Source: Adiantum capillus-veneris
Taxonomy: Eukaryota > Streptophyta > Polypodiopsida > Polypodiales > Pteridaceae
DNA: 64,000 bases
Assembly: GCA_014529385.2 (NCBI GenBank)
Contig: CM043964.1
Location: forward strand, 104,335,587 to 104,399,586
Direction: 5' to 3'
Numbering within the stretch: the first letter of the stretch is position 1; each line of letters opens with the position of its first letter. The notes under the pieces are model-generated. The model saw nothing but the letters and a program-made list of their open reading frames with translations. It was not told the DNA's origin and searched no databases. The translations under genes were made by a program, and so were the position numbers. Shown here in pieces: positions 12,145-24,316 of the stretch.

Positions 12145-12314
12145 TCCAGAACGAGCTCCTGGAAACGAGCCGAAGATCGACGTGCCCGACGCACACGATC
12201 CTCACGACGACTCCAACCGCAATGGCCCGGGTCGTCAAAATCTTGGTGAAGAGAGCTCCAGAATGCAACCACACGCCCTCCGCCCCGTGACGCGTTCCCT
12301 GAACACCGGGCCGT

Positions 12315-12560
12315 CACCCGTGACCCGCGCCGGCCCAGATCCGAGCCGGGCACCTCCATGATGAAAAGGAAAGATGCGAGCCAGACAGGGCTCTCCAGGA
12401 CGCGCCCAACCCGCGGGCCGTCCCCCGTGACCCGCGCCGGCCCCGATCCGAGCCGGGCACCTCCAAACACAAAAAGCAAAGATGTGAGCCAGACAGGGCT
12501 CCCCACATGAAGAAAAAGGCAGATGTGAGCCAGACAGGGCTCTTTATGACAAAAACAGAG
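12315..12560 (+). repeat. Internal degenerate repeats of the GC-rich element
   Basis: A block starting TGACCCGCGCC and ending GAGCCGGGCACCTCCA recurs with a 107-bp offset (about 12320 and 12427). The string GAGCCAGACAGGGCTC appears three times between about 12375 and 12545. No protein signal is seen. Confidence 0.75.
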
Positions 12561-13070
12561 AAAGACCAAAAACGCGACGAACCAAGCCAACGGTGTTCGT
12601 CGCGCCCCGGCCACGTTTTGTGGCCCATGCTGAGCTGAAGATCCAAACGACATCCAAACAGGGACCAACTCGCAAGTGCTGCATTGCGACGGAACGCTCT
12701 TTCAGATTCGGCTTTCAAGAAGCCTCCGCGCGGGCCAACGCAGCAGGTGGCTCCGCGCACACTGGGTTACCTATTCGGGGAACGCTCAAGTACGGGGAAT
12801 TCTACTTGGGTATTCAAAGCATACATTTTCAGCCTTCTGCCAAAACCCCAAAAATACACACACTCATTTTCAAAAATGACAAAAACAAAGCATGCCTACT
12901 TACTTGCATTTTGGGAACAGTTTTGATCACTTGCACTTATATGCACCCCTTTGTCCCCACGGCCTCATGCATAGCCAAGCACTCTTTTCCCACGTTCGAC
13001 GCGGTCGTCGAACTCTCTTCAAACGGGGGTGTATATAAGGGGTATGAGCCTCCCGAAGACCGGCCACGGG

Positions 13071-13507
13071 AGGGGACCCCCCACCTAGACACGGTAGCCT
13101 CACTCCACGCACTCGCGCACCGTGGGGACTCCACGCAAGGTTCCTCGGGGCACGCTATGACCCGTCGGCGGTGCGGCGGAGCCTGAGGCTACGTGGGGCT
13201 AGGGACCCGGAACGCAAGACCCGCGAAGACCCGCGAAACGCAAACGGCCGTCGACCCATGGAACGCAACCTCGCCCGAGCCGGTCCCGTCCGAGCCGGAC
13301 CCCCGTGAAGGCAACTCGACCCGAGCCGGTCCCGTCCGAGCCGGGCCCTCCTGAGCCGGTGCCGTCCGTGCCAGGACCCCTTGAAGACGAAAATCCCCTC
13401 CGCCGCGCGCGGGTATAAATCCCCGCCGGGCCCTTGAAGACAGAAGTCCCCTCCGCCGCGCGAGGGTATAAATCCCCGTCGAACCCCAAAGGTCCCCTCC
13501 CCGACGC
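13071..13507 (+). repeat. Right (3') LTR of the GC-rich element, with duplicated TATA region
   Basis: Matches the left LTR, but a segment of about 53 bp holding CCTCCGCCGCGCG and GGGTATAAATCCCC is tandemly duplicated (about 13380-13490), giving two TATA boxes where the left copy has one. The copy stops at CCCCGACGC, lacking the terminal part seen on the left. Confidence 0.8.
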
Positions 13508-16500
13508 TCTCCATATTTCAATGGAGCATACCTTGGACAAGTGGTGGACATTTGCTTCTCTCTATGAGAAGAATAGAGTTAGCTTGGACAAGTGGTAGAC
13601 CTTGGAACCACACCCCCATGTAAAACATATCATGGTCATTCCAAGTGGTGAGAAAGAATACCCTTTAAGATATAGCCTTATAGGTTGGACAAGTGGTCCA
13701 CCTTAAAACCCAGATCTTCTTAATATAATGACATAGAATGGAAAAGTGGTGAATCTTGAGACCAAACCACTCATGCTACTAAGGATATTAGGTTGGACAA
13801 GTGGTGTACCTTGAATGGGAACCTCCCATGTACGAAATATCGTGGATTTAAGGTATTTCGATGGATCTAGCATCTTCGAGACATGGTGCAACTTGCTTCT
13901 CTTCATGTTTCAATAAAACCTATCTTGGACAAATGGTGGATCATCCTTCTCTCCATGTTTCAATGAACCCTAGCTTGGACAAGTGGTGGACCTTTGCTTC
14001 TCTGTATGTTTCAATAGAGTTAGCTTGGATAAGTGGTGGACCTTGAAACCAAACCCCCATGTAAAACCTATCATGGTCACTCAAAGTGGTGAGAAAGAAT
14101 AACCTTTAAGATATAGCCTTATAGGTTGGACAAATGATGGACCCTAACACCCAGATATTCTTAATATAATGACATAAAGTGTAAAAAGTGGGGAATCTTG
14201 ACACCAAACCACTCATGCTACTAGCGAAAATAGGTTGGACAAGTGGTGGACCTTGAATGTACATGTTTCAATAGAGTGTTGGAGCATCCTTCTCTCCATG
14301 CTTGGACAAGTGGTGGACCTTTTCTTCTCTCTATCAAAAGACTAGAGTTAGCTTGGATAAGTGGTGGACCTTGGAACCAAACCCCCATGTAAAACATATA
14401 ATGGTCATTTCTAGTGGTGAGAAAGTATACCCTTTAAGATATACCCTTATAGGTTGGACAAGTGGTCGACCTTAACACCCAGATCTTCTTAATATATTTA
14501 CATAGAGTGAAAAAGTGGTGAATCTTGACACCAAACCAATCATGCTACTAGGGATAATAGCTTGGAAAAGCTGTTGGCCTTGAATTGAAACCCCACATGG
14601 AAAAAACATTGTGGGTTTAAGGTATTTCAATGGATCTTAGCATCTTGGAGAAATAGTGCAGCTTGCTTCTCTTCATGTATCAATGAAGCCTATCTTGGAC
14701 AAATGGTGAATCATCCTTATCTCCATGTTTCAATGGAGCCTACCTTGGACAAGTGATGGACCTTTGCTTCTCTCTATCTTTCAATAGAGTTATCTTGGAC
14801 AAGTGGTGGAACTTGGAACCAAATCCCCATGTAAAACCTATCATGGTCACTCCAATTGGTGAGAAAGAATAACCTTTAAGATATAGCCTTATAGGTTAGA
14901 CAACTGGTGGACCTTAACACCCAGATCTTCTTAATATAATGACATAGAGTGGAAAAGTGGTGAATCTTGAGACCAAACCACTCATGCTACTAGGGATAAT
15001 AGCTCGGACAAGTGGTTGACCTTGAATTTAAACCCCACATCTATAAAATATCGTGGGTTTAAGGTATTTCAATGGATCCTAGCATCTTGGAGACATGGTG
15101 CAGCTTGCTTCTTTTCATGTTTCAGTGAATCCTATCTTCGACAAATGGTGGATCATCCTTCTCTCCATGTTTCAATGGAGCCTAGCTTGGACAAGTGGTG
15201 GACCTTTGATTCTCTCTATATTTCCATAGAGTTATCTTGGACAAGTGGTGGACCTTGGAACCAAACCCCCATGTAAAACATATCATGGTCATTCCAAGTG
15301 GTGAGAAATAATACCCTTTAAGATATAGCCTTATAGGATGGACAAGTGGTCGACCTTAAAACCCAGATCTTTTTAATATAATGACATAGAGTGGAAAAGT
15401 GGTGAATCTTCAGACCAAGTCACTCATACTACTAACGATAATAGGTTGGACAAGTTGTGGACCTTGAATGTAAACCCCCCATGTACGAAATATGGTGGGT
15501 TTAAGGTATTTCAATGGAGCCTAGCATCTTGGAGACATGGTGCAGCTTGATTCTCTTCATGTTTCAATGGAGCCTATCTTGGACAAATGGTGGAGCATCC
15601 TTCTCTCCATATTTCAATGGAGCCTAGCTTGGACAAGTGGTGGACCTTTGCTTCTCTCTATGTTTCAATAGAGTGAGCTTGGACAAGTGGTGGACCTTGG
15701 AACCAAACCCCCATGTAAAACCTATCATGGTAACTCCAAGTAGTGTGAAAGAATAACGTTTAAGATATAGCCTTATATGTTGGACAACTAGTGGACCTTA
15801 GCACCCAGATATTCTTAATATAATGACATAGAGTGGAAAAGTGGTGAATCTTGAGACCAAAGCACTCATGCTACTACAGATAAAAGGTTCTACAAGTGGT
15901 GGACTTTGAATGTAAACCCCCCATGTACGAAATATTGTGGGTTTGAGGTATTTCAATGGAGCCTAGAATCTTGGAGACATGGTGCAACTTGATTCTCTTC
16001 ATGTTTCAATGGAGCCTATCTTGGACAAATGTTGAAGCATCCTTCTCTCCATGTTTCAATGGACCCTAGCCTGGACAAGTGGTGGACCTTTGCTTCTCTC
16101 TATCTTTGAATAGAGTTAGCTTGGATAAGTGGTGGACCTTGGAACCAAACCCCCATGTAAAAACTATCATGGTCACTCCAAGTGGTAAGAAAGAATAACC
16201 TTTAAGATATAGCCTTATAGGTTGGACAAGTGGTGGACCTCAACACCCAGATATTCTTAATGTAATGACATAGAGTAGAAAAGTGGTGAATCTTGAGACC
16301 AAAATAGTCATGCTGCTAGCGATAATAAGTTGGACAAGTTGTGGACCTTGAATGTAAACTCTCCATGTACGAAATATCGTGGGTTTAAGGTATTTCGATG
16401 GAGCCTAGCATCTTGCAGACATGGTACAGCTTGCTTCTCTTCATGTTTCAATGGAGCCTATCTTGGACAAATGTTGGAGCATCCTTCTCTCCATGTTTCA

Positions 16501-18860
16501 ATGGACCCTATCTTAGACAAGTGGTGGACCTTTGCCTCTCTCTATGTTTCAATAGAGTAAACTTGGACAAGTGGTGGACCTTTGCTTCTCTCTATGTTTC
16601 AATAGAGTAAACTTGGACTAGTGGTGGACCTTGGAACTAAACCCCCATGTAAAACATATAATGGTCACTCCAAGAGATGAGAAATAATAACCTTTAAGAT
16701 ATATCCTTATAGGTAAGACAAATGGTGGACCTTAACACCCAGATATTCTCAATATAATGACATAGAGTGTAAAAAATGGTGAATTTTGAGACCAAACCAG
16801 TCATGATACTAGCGATAGTAGGTTGGACAAGTGGTGCACCTTGAATGTAAACCCCCCATGTTTCAATAGAGTTAGCTTTGACAAATGGTGGAGCATCCTT
16901 CTCTCTATGTTTCAATGGAGCCTAGCTTGGACAAGTGGTGGACCTTTGCTTCTCTCTATGAGAAGAATAGAGTTAGCTTGGATAAATGGTGGACCTTGGA
17001 ACCAAACTCCCATGTAGAACATATCATGGTCATTCCTAGTGGTGAGAAACAATACCCTTTAAGATATATCCTTATAGGTTGGACAAGTGGTGTACCTTAA
17101 CACCCAGATCTTCTTAATATAATGACATAGAGTGGAATAGTGGTGAATCTTGAGACCAAACCACTCATGCTACTAGGGATAATAGCTTGGACAAGTGGTT
17201 GACCTTGACTTTAAACCCACATGTAAAAAATATCATGGTTTTAAGGTATTTTAATGGATCCTAGCATCTTGGAGACATGGTACAACTTGCTTCTCTTCAT
17301 GTTGCAATGAAGCCTATCTTCGACAAATGGTAGATCATTCTTTTTCTCCATGTTTCAATGGAGCCTAGCTTGGACAAGTGGTGGACCTTTGCTTCTCTCT
17401 AGGTTTCAATAGAGTTAGCTTGGACAGGTGGTGGACCTTGGAACCAAACCCCCATGTAAAACACATCATGATCATTCCAAGTGGTGAGACAGAATACCCT
17501 TTAAGATATAGCCTTATAGATTGGACAAGTCATGGACCTTAAAACCCAGATCTTCTTTATATAATGACATAGAGTGGAAATGTGGTGAATCTTGAGACCA
17601 AACCACTCATGCTAATAAGGATAATAGGCTGGACAAGAAGTGGACATTGAATGTAAACCCCCATGTACGAAATATCATAGATGTAAGGTATTTCAATGGA
17701 GCCTAGCATATTGGAGACATGGTGCAGCTTGCTTCTCTTCATGTTTCAATGGATCCTATCTTGGAAAAATGTTGGAGCATCCTTCTCTCCATGTTTCAAT
17801 GAAGCCTAGCTTGGACAAGTGGTGGACCTTTGCTTCTCTCTATGTTTCAATAGAGTTAGCTTGGACAAGTGGTGGCCCTTGTAACCGAAACCCCATGTAA
17901 AACCTATCATGGTAACTCCAAGTGGTAAGAAAGAATAACGTTTAAGATATAGCCTTATAAGTTGGACAAGTGGTGGACCTTAACAGGCAGATATTCTTAA
18001 TATACTGCCATAGAGTGGAAAAGTGGTGAATCTTAAGACCAAACCACTCATGCTACTAAGGATAATAGGCTGGACAAGTGGTGGACCTTAAATGTAAACC
18101 CCCCATGTAGGAAATATCGTGAGTTTACGGTATTTCAATGGAGCCTAGCATCTTGGAGACATGGTGCAGCTTGCTTCTCTTCATGTTTCAATGGAGCCTA
18201 CCTTGGACAAATGGTGGAGCATTCTTCGCTCCATGTTTCAATGGGCCCTATCTTGGACAAGTGGTGGACCTTTGCTTCTCTCTATGTTTCAATAGAGTTA
18301 GCTTGGACAAGTGGTGGACCTTGGAACCAAACCCCCATGTAAAACATATCATGGTCATTACAAGTGGTGAGAAAGAATACCCTTTAAGATATAGCCTTAT
18401 AGGTTGGACAAGTGGTGGACCTTAAGACCCAGATCTTCTTAATATAATGACATAGAGTGAAAAAGTGGTGAATCTTGAGACCAAACCACTCATGCTACTA
18501 GCGATAATAGGTTGGACAAGTGGTGGACCTTGAATTTAAACCCCACATATACAAAATATCATGGGTTTAAGGTATTTCAATGGATCCTAGCATCTCGGAG
18601 ACATGGTGCAGCTTGCTTCTCTTCATGTTTCAATGGAGCTTATTTTGGACAAATGGTGGAGCTAGCCTATATTAGACAATTAGTAGACCTCGAACCTCTC
18701 CATGTTGTCTAGAGCTGAGCTTGGACAAGTGGTGGACCTTGCTTCTCTCTTCCCTTAGTTTACTAGCTTAAAAGATCACTATGTATACTTGCTTGGATCT
18801 AGCTTGAACAAGTGGTGGACCTTGTATTCACACAAACTTAATCCATTACAAAAAATTATA
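13508..18860 (+). repeat. 442-bp higher-order tandem array, right part
   Basis: The GACATAGAGTGG landmark is at about 13730, 14171, 14509, 14941, 15383, 15825, 16267, 16759, 17124, 17566, 18007 and 18449. Most intervals are 441-442 bp. Exceptions are 338, 432, 492 and 365 bp. The 492-bp unit carries an extra 50-bp tandem copy (AACTTGGACAAGTGGTGGAC plus flank, about 16560-16610). Core spacing inside a typical unit is 83, 50, 50, 50, 101, 53 and 55 bp. Short frames giving peptides such as LDKWWTF or AWTSGGP are translations of the core in different frames and are not genes. Confidence 0.93.
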
Positions 18861-18894
18861 TGTTAAAATAACATTTGGTTTTTTTTTGTTTCAG

Positions 18895-21541
18895 GAAAGA
18901 TGGCTCCAAAAAAGAGGTTGCAAGGGTTGCTGTCTCAGTTGACTATACTTGCAATGATCTTAGGAAATGGTATTTGGACATACATGGTATAGAGGGTGCA
19001 CAATTTCATAAGGTGCATCTATTTATTGCCAAAAAGGAGAATGAAAGCTTGTTTGAAGATGTTGGACAAGTTGTGGAAGCATCTATCTCTGTGGTTGATA
19101 GTCATCCAGAGGTGGAATGCATTGACATTCTAGTTCCAATGAATCTAGAATTTCAACTATCTCCAAGAGCATATGCATTGGAGCGCATGTCTAGAAACAA
19201 AGAAGAGACAATTTTTTTTCGAGGATGGAAGTTTGCAGAATCAAATCCAAATATCACAACAAATCAACTTCAAAGCTCCATCATTGCCACATTACAACAA
19301 AAAAAGGTGAAAGCTTTACGACCACCATCCACAAAGAAGCAAGCAAAAGTGCAGAAAGTAGCAGCTAAGCGAACTAGTTCCATTTTGGATGTAGACAAGG
19401 CATCTTTGGCATCCTCATCAACAGAGGGTTCAATGTCAAAGATGAGAATTGTGGATCCAGATGTTTTAGAAGCTGAGGCCATGAAAGGACAAGAAAAAGA
19501 TACAGGTGGAATGAATAAGTACATAAATTATTTTCCTTTCCAATATAGGGAATCTATTCAAAATTGTTGGCTTGCTCCTGATCACTATAATGCACGTATT
19601 ATGGATAAAAAAACACGCTGAAAGTGTGTTATTTGGATTTTCACGGAGTACGACCAAGCCTGCAGCATGTGCATATTGATGCTTGTTCGAAATGCAAAGT
19701 CAAAGAAGGGGACTTCTTTGGCAGTAGAAGAGGTAAAAGAGCAAAAAATTAAAGATTATCATTATTGGATTCTTGATGGGCACCATTCAATCTATGCTGA
19801 AAAAGTTTTGCTTCATAATGAACAAAACAATGAAGAGATATTTGAAATACCGATTAGTGTGTATAAATTTAGAAAGGCTCGCATTGTTGTGAATGCTCCT
19901 CCATTTGTTGCAATTGCTATATCTGCCATTGCAAATGAGGAGGCTCAGGCATTGTATGTCAAGAAACCTTACAGCCAAATATTGAGACATTTACGGAGTC
20001 AATGGATCTTCTCAGAACGACCACCAAAGGCAGCAAGTGGAATTGCAGAGGGACATGCATCTCATGCCGGATGGGATGTAAGTTATTTTCTTTGTCTTTT
20101 TGATAGTGTTAAATTAACAAATCTTGCTCAATAGTTTAATTATTTCTCTATTTCCTTTTAGGCTTTTCTTCGATTGGCAAGAATGAGTGCAGCAGCAAGT
20201 TGGATTGCTAAACAGGCACACATGGTCATGTACTCTGATTCAATTTATGATTGCTGAATCAAAATCATTGAAAGTCTAGAAGAGGAGAATAAGAAACCCC
20301 CAACAACTATATTTAGATACCTTTGTGGCCTTGAGGAATCAGACGTAAAGACTATTCAAGAAGAGATTACAGATGAGAAGATTTTACTGTGAAAGAGTGC
20401 AAAAGATGGTGATGCAACTGACATGTATGATCGAATCAAGCAGTTGAAGCAATACAAATTGATTCAAGATGCACTTCTTGAAGGCTTCAACAATTTGAAT
20501 GAGTCTTCACCATGTAAAGACTGGGAGGAGGTGGTCAAAATGTATAACATCAATGATGTTGTTTATAAAACACTTTTAATGCTATGTGAGGAATGGCTCA
20601 GATCTAGTTTGAAGCTTGGAACAAAGAAAATGGCTTTTCCAGATGGAGCAATAAAATACATGCAATGGGCATTCACCTTCAAAAGGAGAAAATTGAGCCT
20701 AGAGATTTTCCATGGTCAATCTATGTGGTGAGCCTACAAATGGAAGGCAATCTCTACTTGATGTGCCACTTCAATAATAAAGTGCCTATTGGCTTGTGTG
20801 TTTTAGATATGACAAAAAATGTTGGAGGCAATTTGAAGTGGAGTGAGGAGACATTTAACAATGCTTTGGATGGGATCTTGGCTATTGCTGGAGGGTCAAC
20901 AGATCCTGGATTTGTCTTTCTTGCATTTTTGGATTTGACTAACTTCACAAAATTGCAATGTGCCTTTCACCCCATGGGAGATAATCTGAGCTACCATTGT
21001 TGTGGTGCATTGCATCACTTTCCATCGGCTCCTTGCAAAGGAGCACTTCAATTCCTAACAGTTGTTGCCTTCTTGGGACAAGGCAATGCATTTGAAGACC
21101 TTAGAAGAAGATCAGAGGAACATCCCATGCCAATTGATTGTTCTCTTTTTCAAGTAGCAGATAAAGATATGTCAGATTTGCAATATTTGGAGGCCAAAAA
21201 AAGAGCTTTGGTCAAGCACTACATTCGTACATATTGTTTTGAAGACCGCAAGCTTGTTGATGTTTTTGGTGATGGCTCCTTGGTTTCACAAGAAGGAATA
21301 CAACAGAAAAGAGAAGTTATATGCTTAGTTGACAGTGTGGAGAAGGCAAAAAACGTGGAGACCATGCTGCTAGACTTTGTTAAGTCTCATGAAGATATAG
21401 AAAAATAGGCTGGACTTCAACAATCCACTTTGCAATCAGACGACACTGTGCCTATTACTGAGGAGTGCTCTCCACGAAGAGAAGAAGAAGAACAACAACA
21501 ACATCCTCTGTCAATGGAGGACTTTTTGGAAATGGAGACAC
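18895..21541 (+). pseudogene. Unrecognised multi-exon protein gene, disrupted
   Basis: A long coding-like region starts after a clear 3' splice site (TTTTTTTTTGTTTCAG, ending 18894), so upstream exons should exist. An 84-bp GT-AG intron lies at 20078-20161 (GTAAGT donor, TTTTAG acceptor). The same frame runs through in-frame TGA codons at 19619, about 20256 and about 20390, shifts frame near 20690, and continues to a TAG at 21406 and a GTATGT donor at 21542. Recognisable stretches include YHYWILDGHHSIYAEKVLL, CHFNNKVPIGLCVLDMTKNV, and a His/Cys-rich LSYHCCGALHHFPSAPCKG. I do not recognise the family and assign no function. It could be a real gene family, a decayed copy, or an ORF of an unknown transposon. 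Satellite repeat abuts it on both sides. Confidence 0.6.
20078..20161 (+). other. Short spliceosomal intron
   Basis: The GTAAGTTATT donor and TTCCTTTTAG acceptor bracket 84 AT-rich bases. Joining the flanks preserves the reading frame (GWD followed by AFLRLARMSA). Confidence 0.8.
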
Positions 21542-24148
21542 GTATGTTTTGAGTTTCTTGTGCATGTTAGTGATTCTTGTTGTTGATTTGATACTCTTAA
21601 TGTTAGATTTTGCTTTATATAGTATTGATTGAGTTTGTATTTTTTATCTCAAGCATTCAAGGTTTGAATGTAAATAGTAAATTACTTGAGTTTCTGAATG
21701 GTGGATCTTTAGACTAAAACTATAACATTTAATACTCACGGAGACTTAATTACTTAAGAGCTTGAACTCAATAAGTTTTGGACCTTTTATCAATACCCCC
21801 TTGATATGATACATTAGATCCTAGCATGGTTAAATGGTGATGCTTCATAAATTGAACCTAGCTTAGACAAGTGCTGGAGCCTAATTTTAAACTAACTTTG
21901 CTAGAAGGGAGCTTATGTTTGGACTTTGAGAACTAGCATAAGTAATCAATTAGAGCATAGATTAGACATGTGGTGGTGGCCTTAGAGACCAAAATCTTAA
22001 TGAGCTTGGAAAGGTATTTAAGTACTGCAATTTACTTAGTTTTAGTACTCACTAAAGGCATAGTTTGACAAAAGGTGGACCTTACATGGATCATAATTTC
22101 AAGAGGTGTGGTAGACCTTCAAACCAAGCTCATATAGCTTGGACATGTAGTGGACCTTGTATGGAGACTAGTTTAGACAAGTGTGGTACACCTTGTAACG
22201 AACACCCATTTGTTACATTAGCTTGGACAAGTGGTGGACCTTGCTTTTATGTTTCAATGGAGCATATTTTGGACAGGTGGTAGACCTTGTTTCTCTTCAT
22301 GCTTCAATGGAGAGAAACATTATCTTGGACAAGTGGTGGACCTTGCTTTTATGTTTCAAAGGAGCATATTTTGGACAAGTGGTAGACATTGTTTCTCTCC
22401 ATGCTTCAATGGAACCCACCTTAGACAACTGAAGTACCTTGAAACCAAACCCCCATAATACAACATATTAAATAGGTTGGAAAATTGGTGGGATATGAAA
22501 CCATCCATGATAGAGCATAGTATAGGTGAAAACATAGTGGTCCTATATCAATTACCCATGCATAGCTTGGACAAGTGGTGGACCTTGATTCTCTCTATGT
22601 TTCAATGGATCCTATCTTGGACTAGAGATATATCTTACTTATTTCCATGCTTCAATGGATTCTAGCTTGGATAAGGAGTGGACCTTCAAACAAAACTCCA
22701 CAGCATAGCATATATCAACAATTCATGGGTTTTATAGAGATTCTCTTGCCTATTTTGGAGAGTTGGTAGACCTTTTTTCTCCATGATTCAATGGATCTGA
22801 GGTTGGGCAAGCGGAGTTGGAGAAGTGGTCAACCTTAAAATGAAACCTCCCATGGTACAACCCATCATAGATCGTATATGTAGTGGACCTTGAAACTCTT
22901 TTATGTCCCTAGATTAGAGAAGCATTGCACCCTTGATTATCTCCATACATGAAGGCAAGGTTGGACAAGTGGTGGACCTTCAAACCAAAATCTCTATGCA
23001 ATAATAGTCAAGTGGTGGAGCTTGTTTTCTCCATGTTCCAATGGAGCCTAGCTTAGACAAACAATGGAGCTTGATTTTCTCCATGTTTCAATGGATCCTA
23101 GCTTAGAAAAGTGGTGGAGCTTTGTTTCTCCCCATGTTCCAATGGACCATTGCTTGGAAAAGTGGTGGACCTTGAAAAACACCCCCCGTATACAACATAT
23201 TATGGGGTTTTCATGTTTCAATGGCACCTAGCTTGGACAAATGGTAGAGCTTGCTTCTCTTCATGTTTCAATGGATCCAATCTTAGCCAAGTGGTGGACC
23301 TTGAAACAAGAAACTCCCCCCCCCCCCCCCCCCCCCCCCCCCATGTACAAAGTATCATGGGTTTTGAAAGAACTGGGAGAAAATAATAGCTTCGATAAGT
23401 GGTGGACCTTGATTCTCTCCATGCTTCAATGGAGCCCAGGTTGGACACATGTTGGAGAGAAGATGGTTGCCCATGAAATAAGACCATGCATGCTATAATC
23501 AATCATATGTTGTACACATGGTGGACCTTGCAATTGTTTTATATGCCTAACTTGGACAAGTGGAGGACCCTTGGTTACCTCCAGATATCAACAACAAGCC
23601 AAGTTTGGACAAGTGTAGTACCACCAAACCAGAATCTCTATGCTACAATAGAGTATAGGTAGGACAGGTGGTGAACCTTGATATCAAGCCATCCATTCAA
23701 CTAGAGATGATAGGTTTCACATGTGGTGGAACCTTGTACCAATGTTCTATGTGTAGTTTTTGACTAGTGATAGACCTTGAAACTAATCCCTCTAGGCTAC
23801 AAGAAAAAAGAGATGGATGAGGAGGCTAGACTAATTTTGTTGCATCAACGCATCCCATGTTACCACATATACTATAGTATTCTTGGATAAGTGTTGGATC
23901 TTGTGTCAATGCTCCATGTCTAGCTTGGACAAGTGGTGGACCTTGGTTCTCTCTATGCTTCAAATGGACAATAGATTGGAGACACAGTGGCCTTTTTTTT
24001 CAATGATTTTTTTTTTTGGAAACCTTGGAGGTACCATGTAAGAGGCACTCTAGGTCTTCCATACAATGGACCTATTGGACTATAAAATAATGATACCTTT
24101 CTTTGATCTTGTCATTATTTTATGCATAATATTTTCTTCTTTTTGCAG
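21542..24148 (+). repeat. Apparent intron filled with TTGGACAAGTGGTGGACC-family repeat
   Basis: A donor-like CGTATGTTTT at 21541 and an acceptor-like TTCTTTTTGCAG ending at 24148 bracket the stretch. From about 21700 on it is dense with degenerate cores in plus orientation. It includes two copies of a 102-bp unit (cores at about 22223 and 22325). No coding sequence is seen inside. Confidence 0.65.
23316..23342. repeat. Poly-C tract of 27 bases
   Basis: An uninterrupted C run within a satellite unit. It sits where other units have a short C run followed by CATGTAC, so it is an expansion of that run. Confidence 0.95.
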
Positions 24149-24316
24149 ACACAAAGGAGTTCAGTGATATAAAAACTAGATGTATTTCACACTATGATTA
24201 GCATGAAGATCCTTTTGGGACACCAAATTTTCCTATTCCCAAAGATGTAATTTTCCATATTAATTGTCAAGTTGAAGCAGGAGAAGAGTTGTTTGTTGAC
24301 TATGACTTTACTTGAC
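24149..24316 (+). pseudogene. Short exon-like fragment with a GEELxxDY motif
   Basis: After a good acceptor, the reading frame gives a TAG, then EDPFGTPNFPIPKDVIFHINC and EAGEELFVDYDFT, then TGA at about 24313. GEELFVDYDF resembles the C-terminal signature of SET-domain methyltransferases (GEELxxDY), but the rest of a SET domain is not visible, so the call stays open. It may be an exon of the same gene as the flanking coding segments. Confidence 0.4.

Larger units (their letters stand above)
11723..13507 (+). mobile_element. GC-rich miniature LTR retrotransposon (TRIM/LARD-like) inside the satellite array
   Basis: A strongly GC- and CpG-rich block interrupts an AT-rich tandem repeat: array sequence runs to GGTGGAGCA at about 11722 and resumes at CTCTCCATATTTC at about 13508. 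Its ends are direct repeats of about 0.4 kb that share a TATA box. A primer binding site for initiator tRNA-Met lies just inside the left repeat. There is no gag or pol; the overlapping frames on both strands are products of high GC. Both LTRs look incomplete at their outer edges: the left copy starts at AGGGGACC, and the right copy stops at CCCCGACGC, before the part that ends in GTCACA on the left. Confidence 0.8.

Noticed and set aside
11711-13551. Several overlapping frames of 100-197 codons on both strands
   Set aside because: They lie in GC-rich LTR and internal sequence of a miniature element, where stop codons are rare by composition.
10140-18860. Many open frames of 60-95 codons giving peptides such as LDKWWTFASLYVS or AWTSGGP
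   Set aside because: They are translations of the same satellite core in different frames, change frame from unit to unit and lack codon conservation.
19619-20392. Stop-codon recoding (TGA readthrough or selenocysteine)
   Set aside because: The same region has a frameshift and a TAG, so ordinary pseudogene decay with CGA to TGA changes is simpler.
24149-24316. SET-domain methyltransferase
   Set aside because: Only the GEELFVDYDF string matches; other SET motifs (NHSC, substrate-binding Tyr region) are not visible, so it was kept only as an exon-like fragment.
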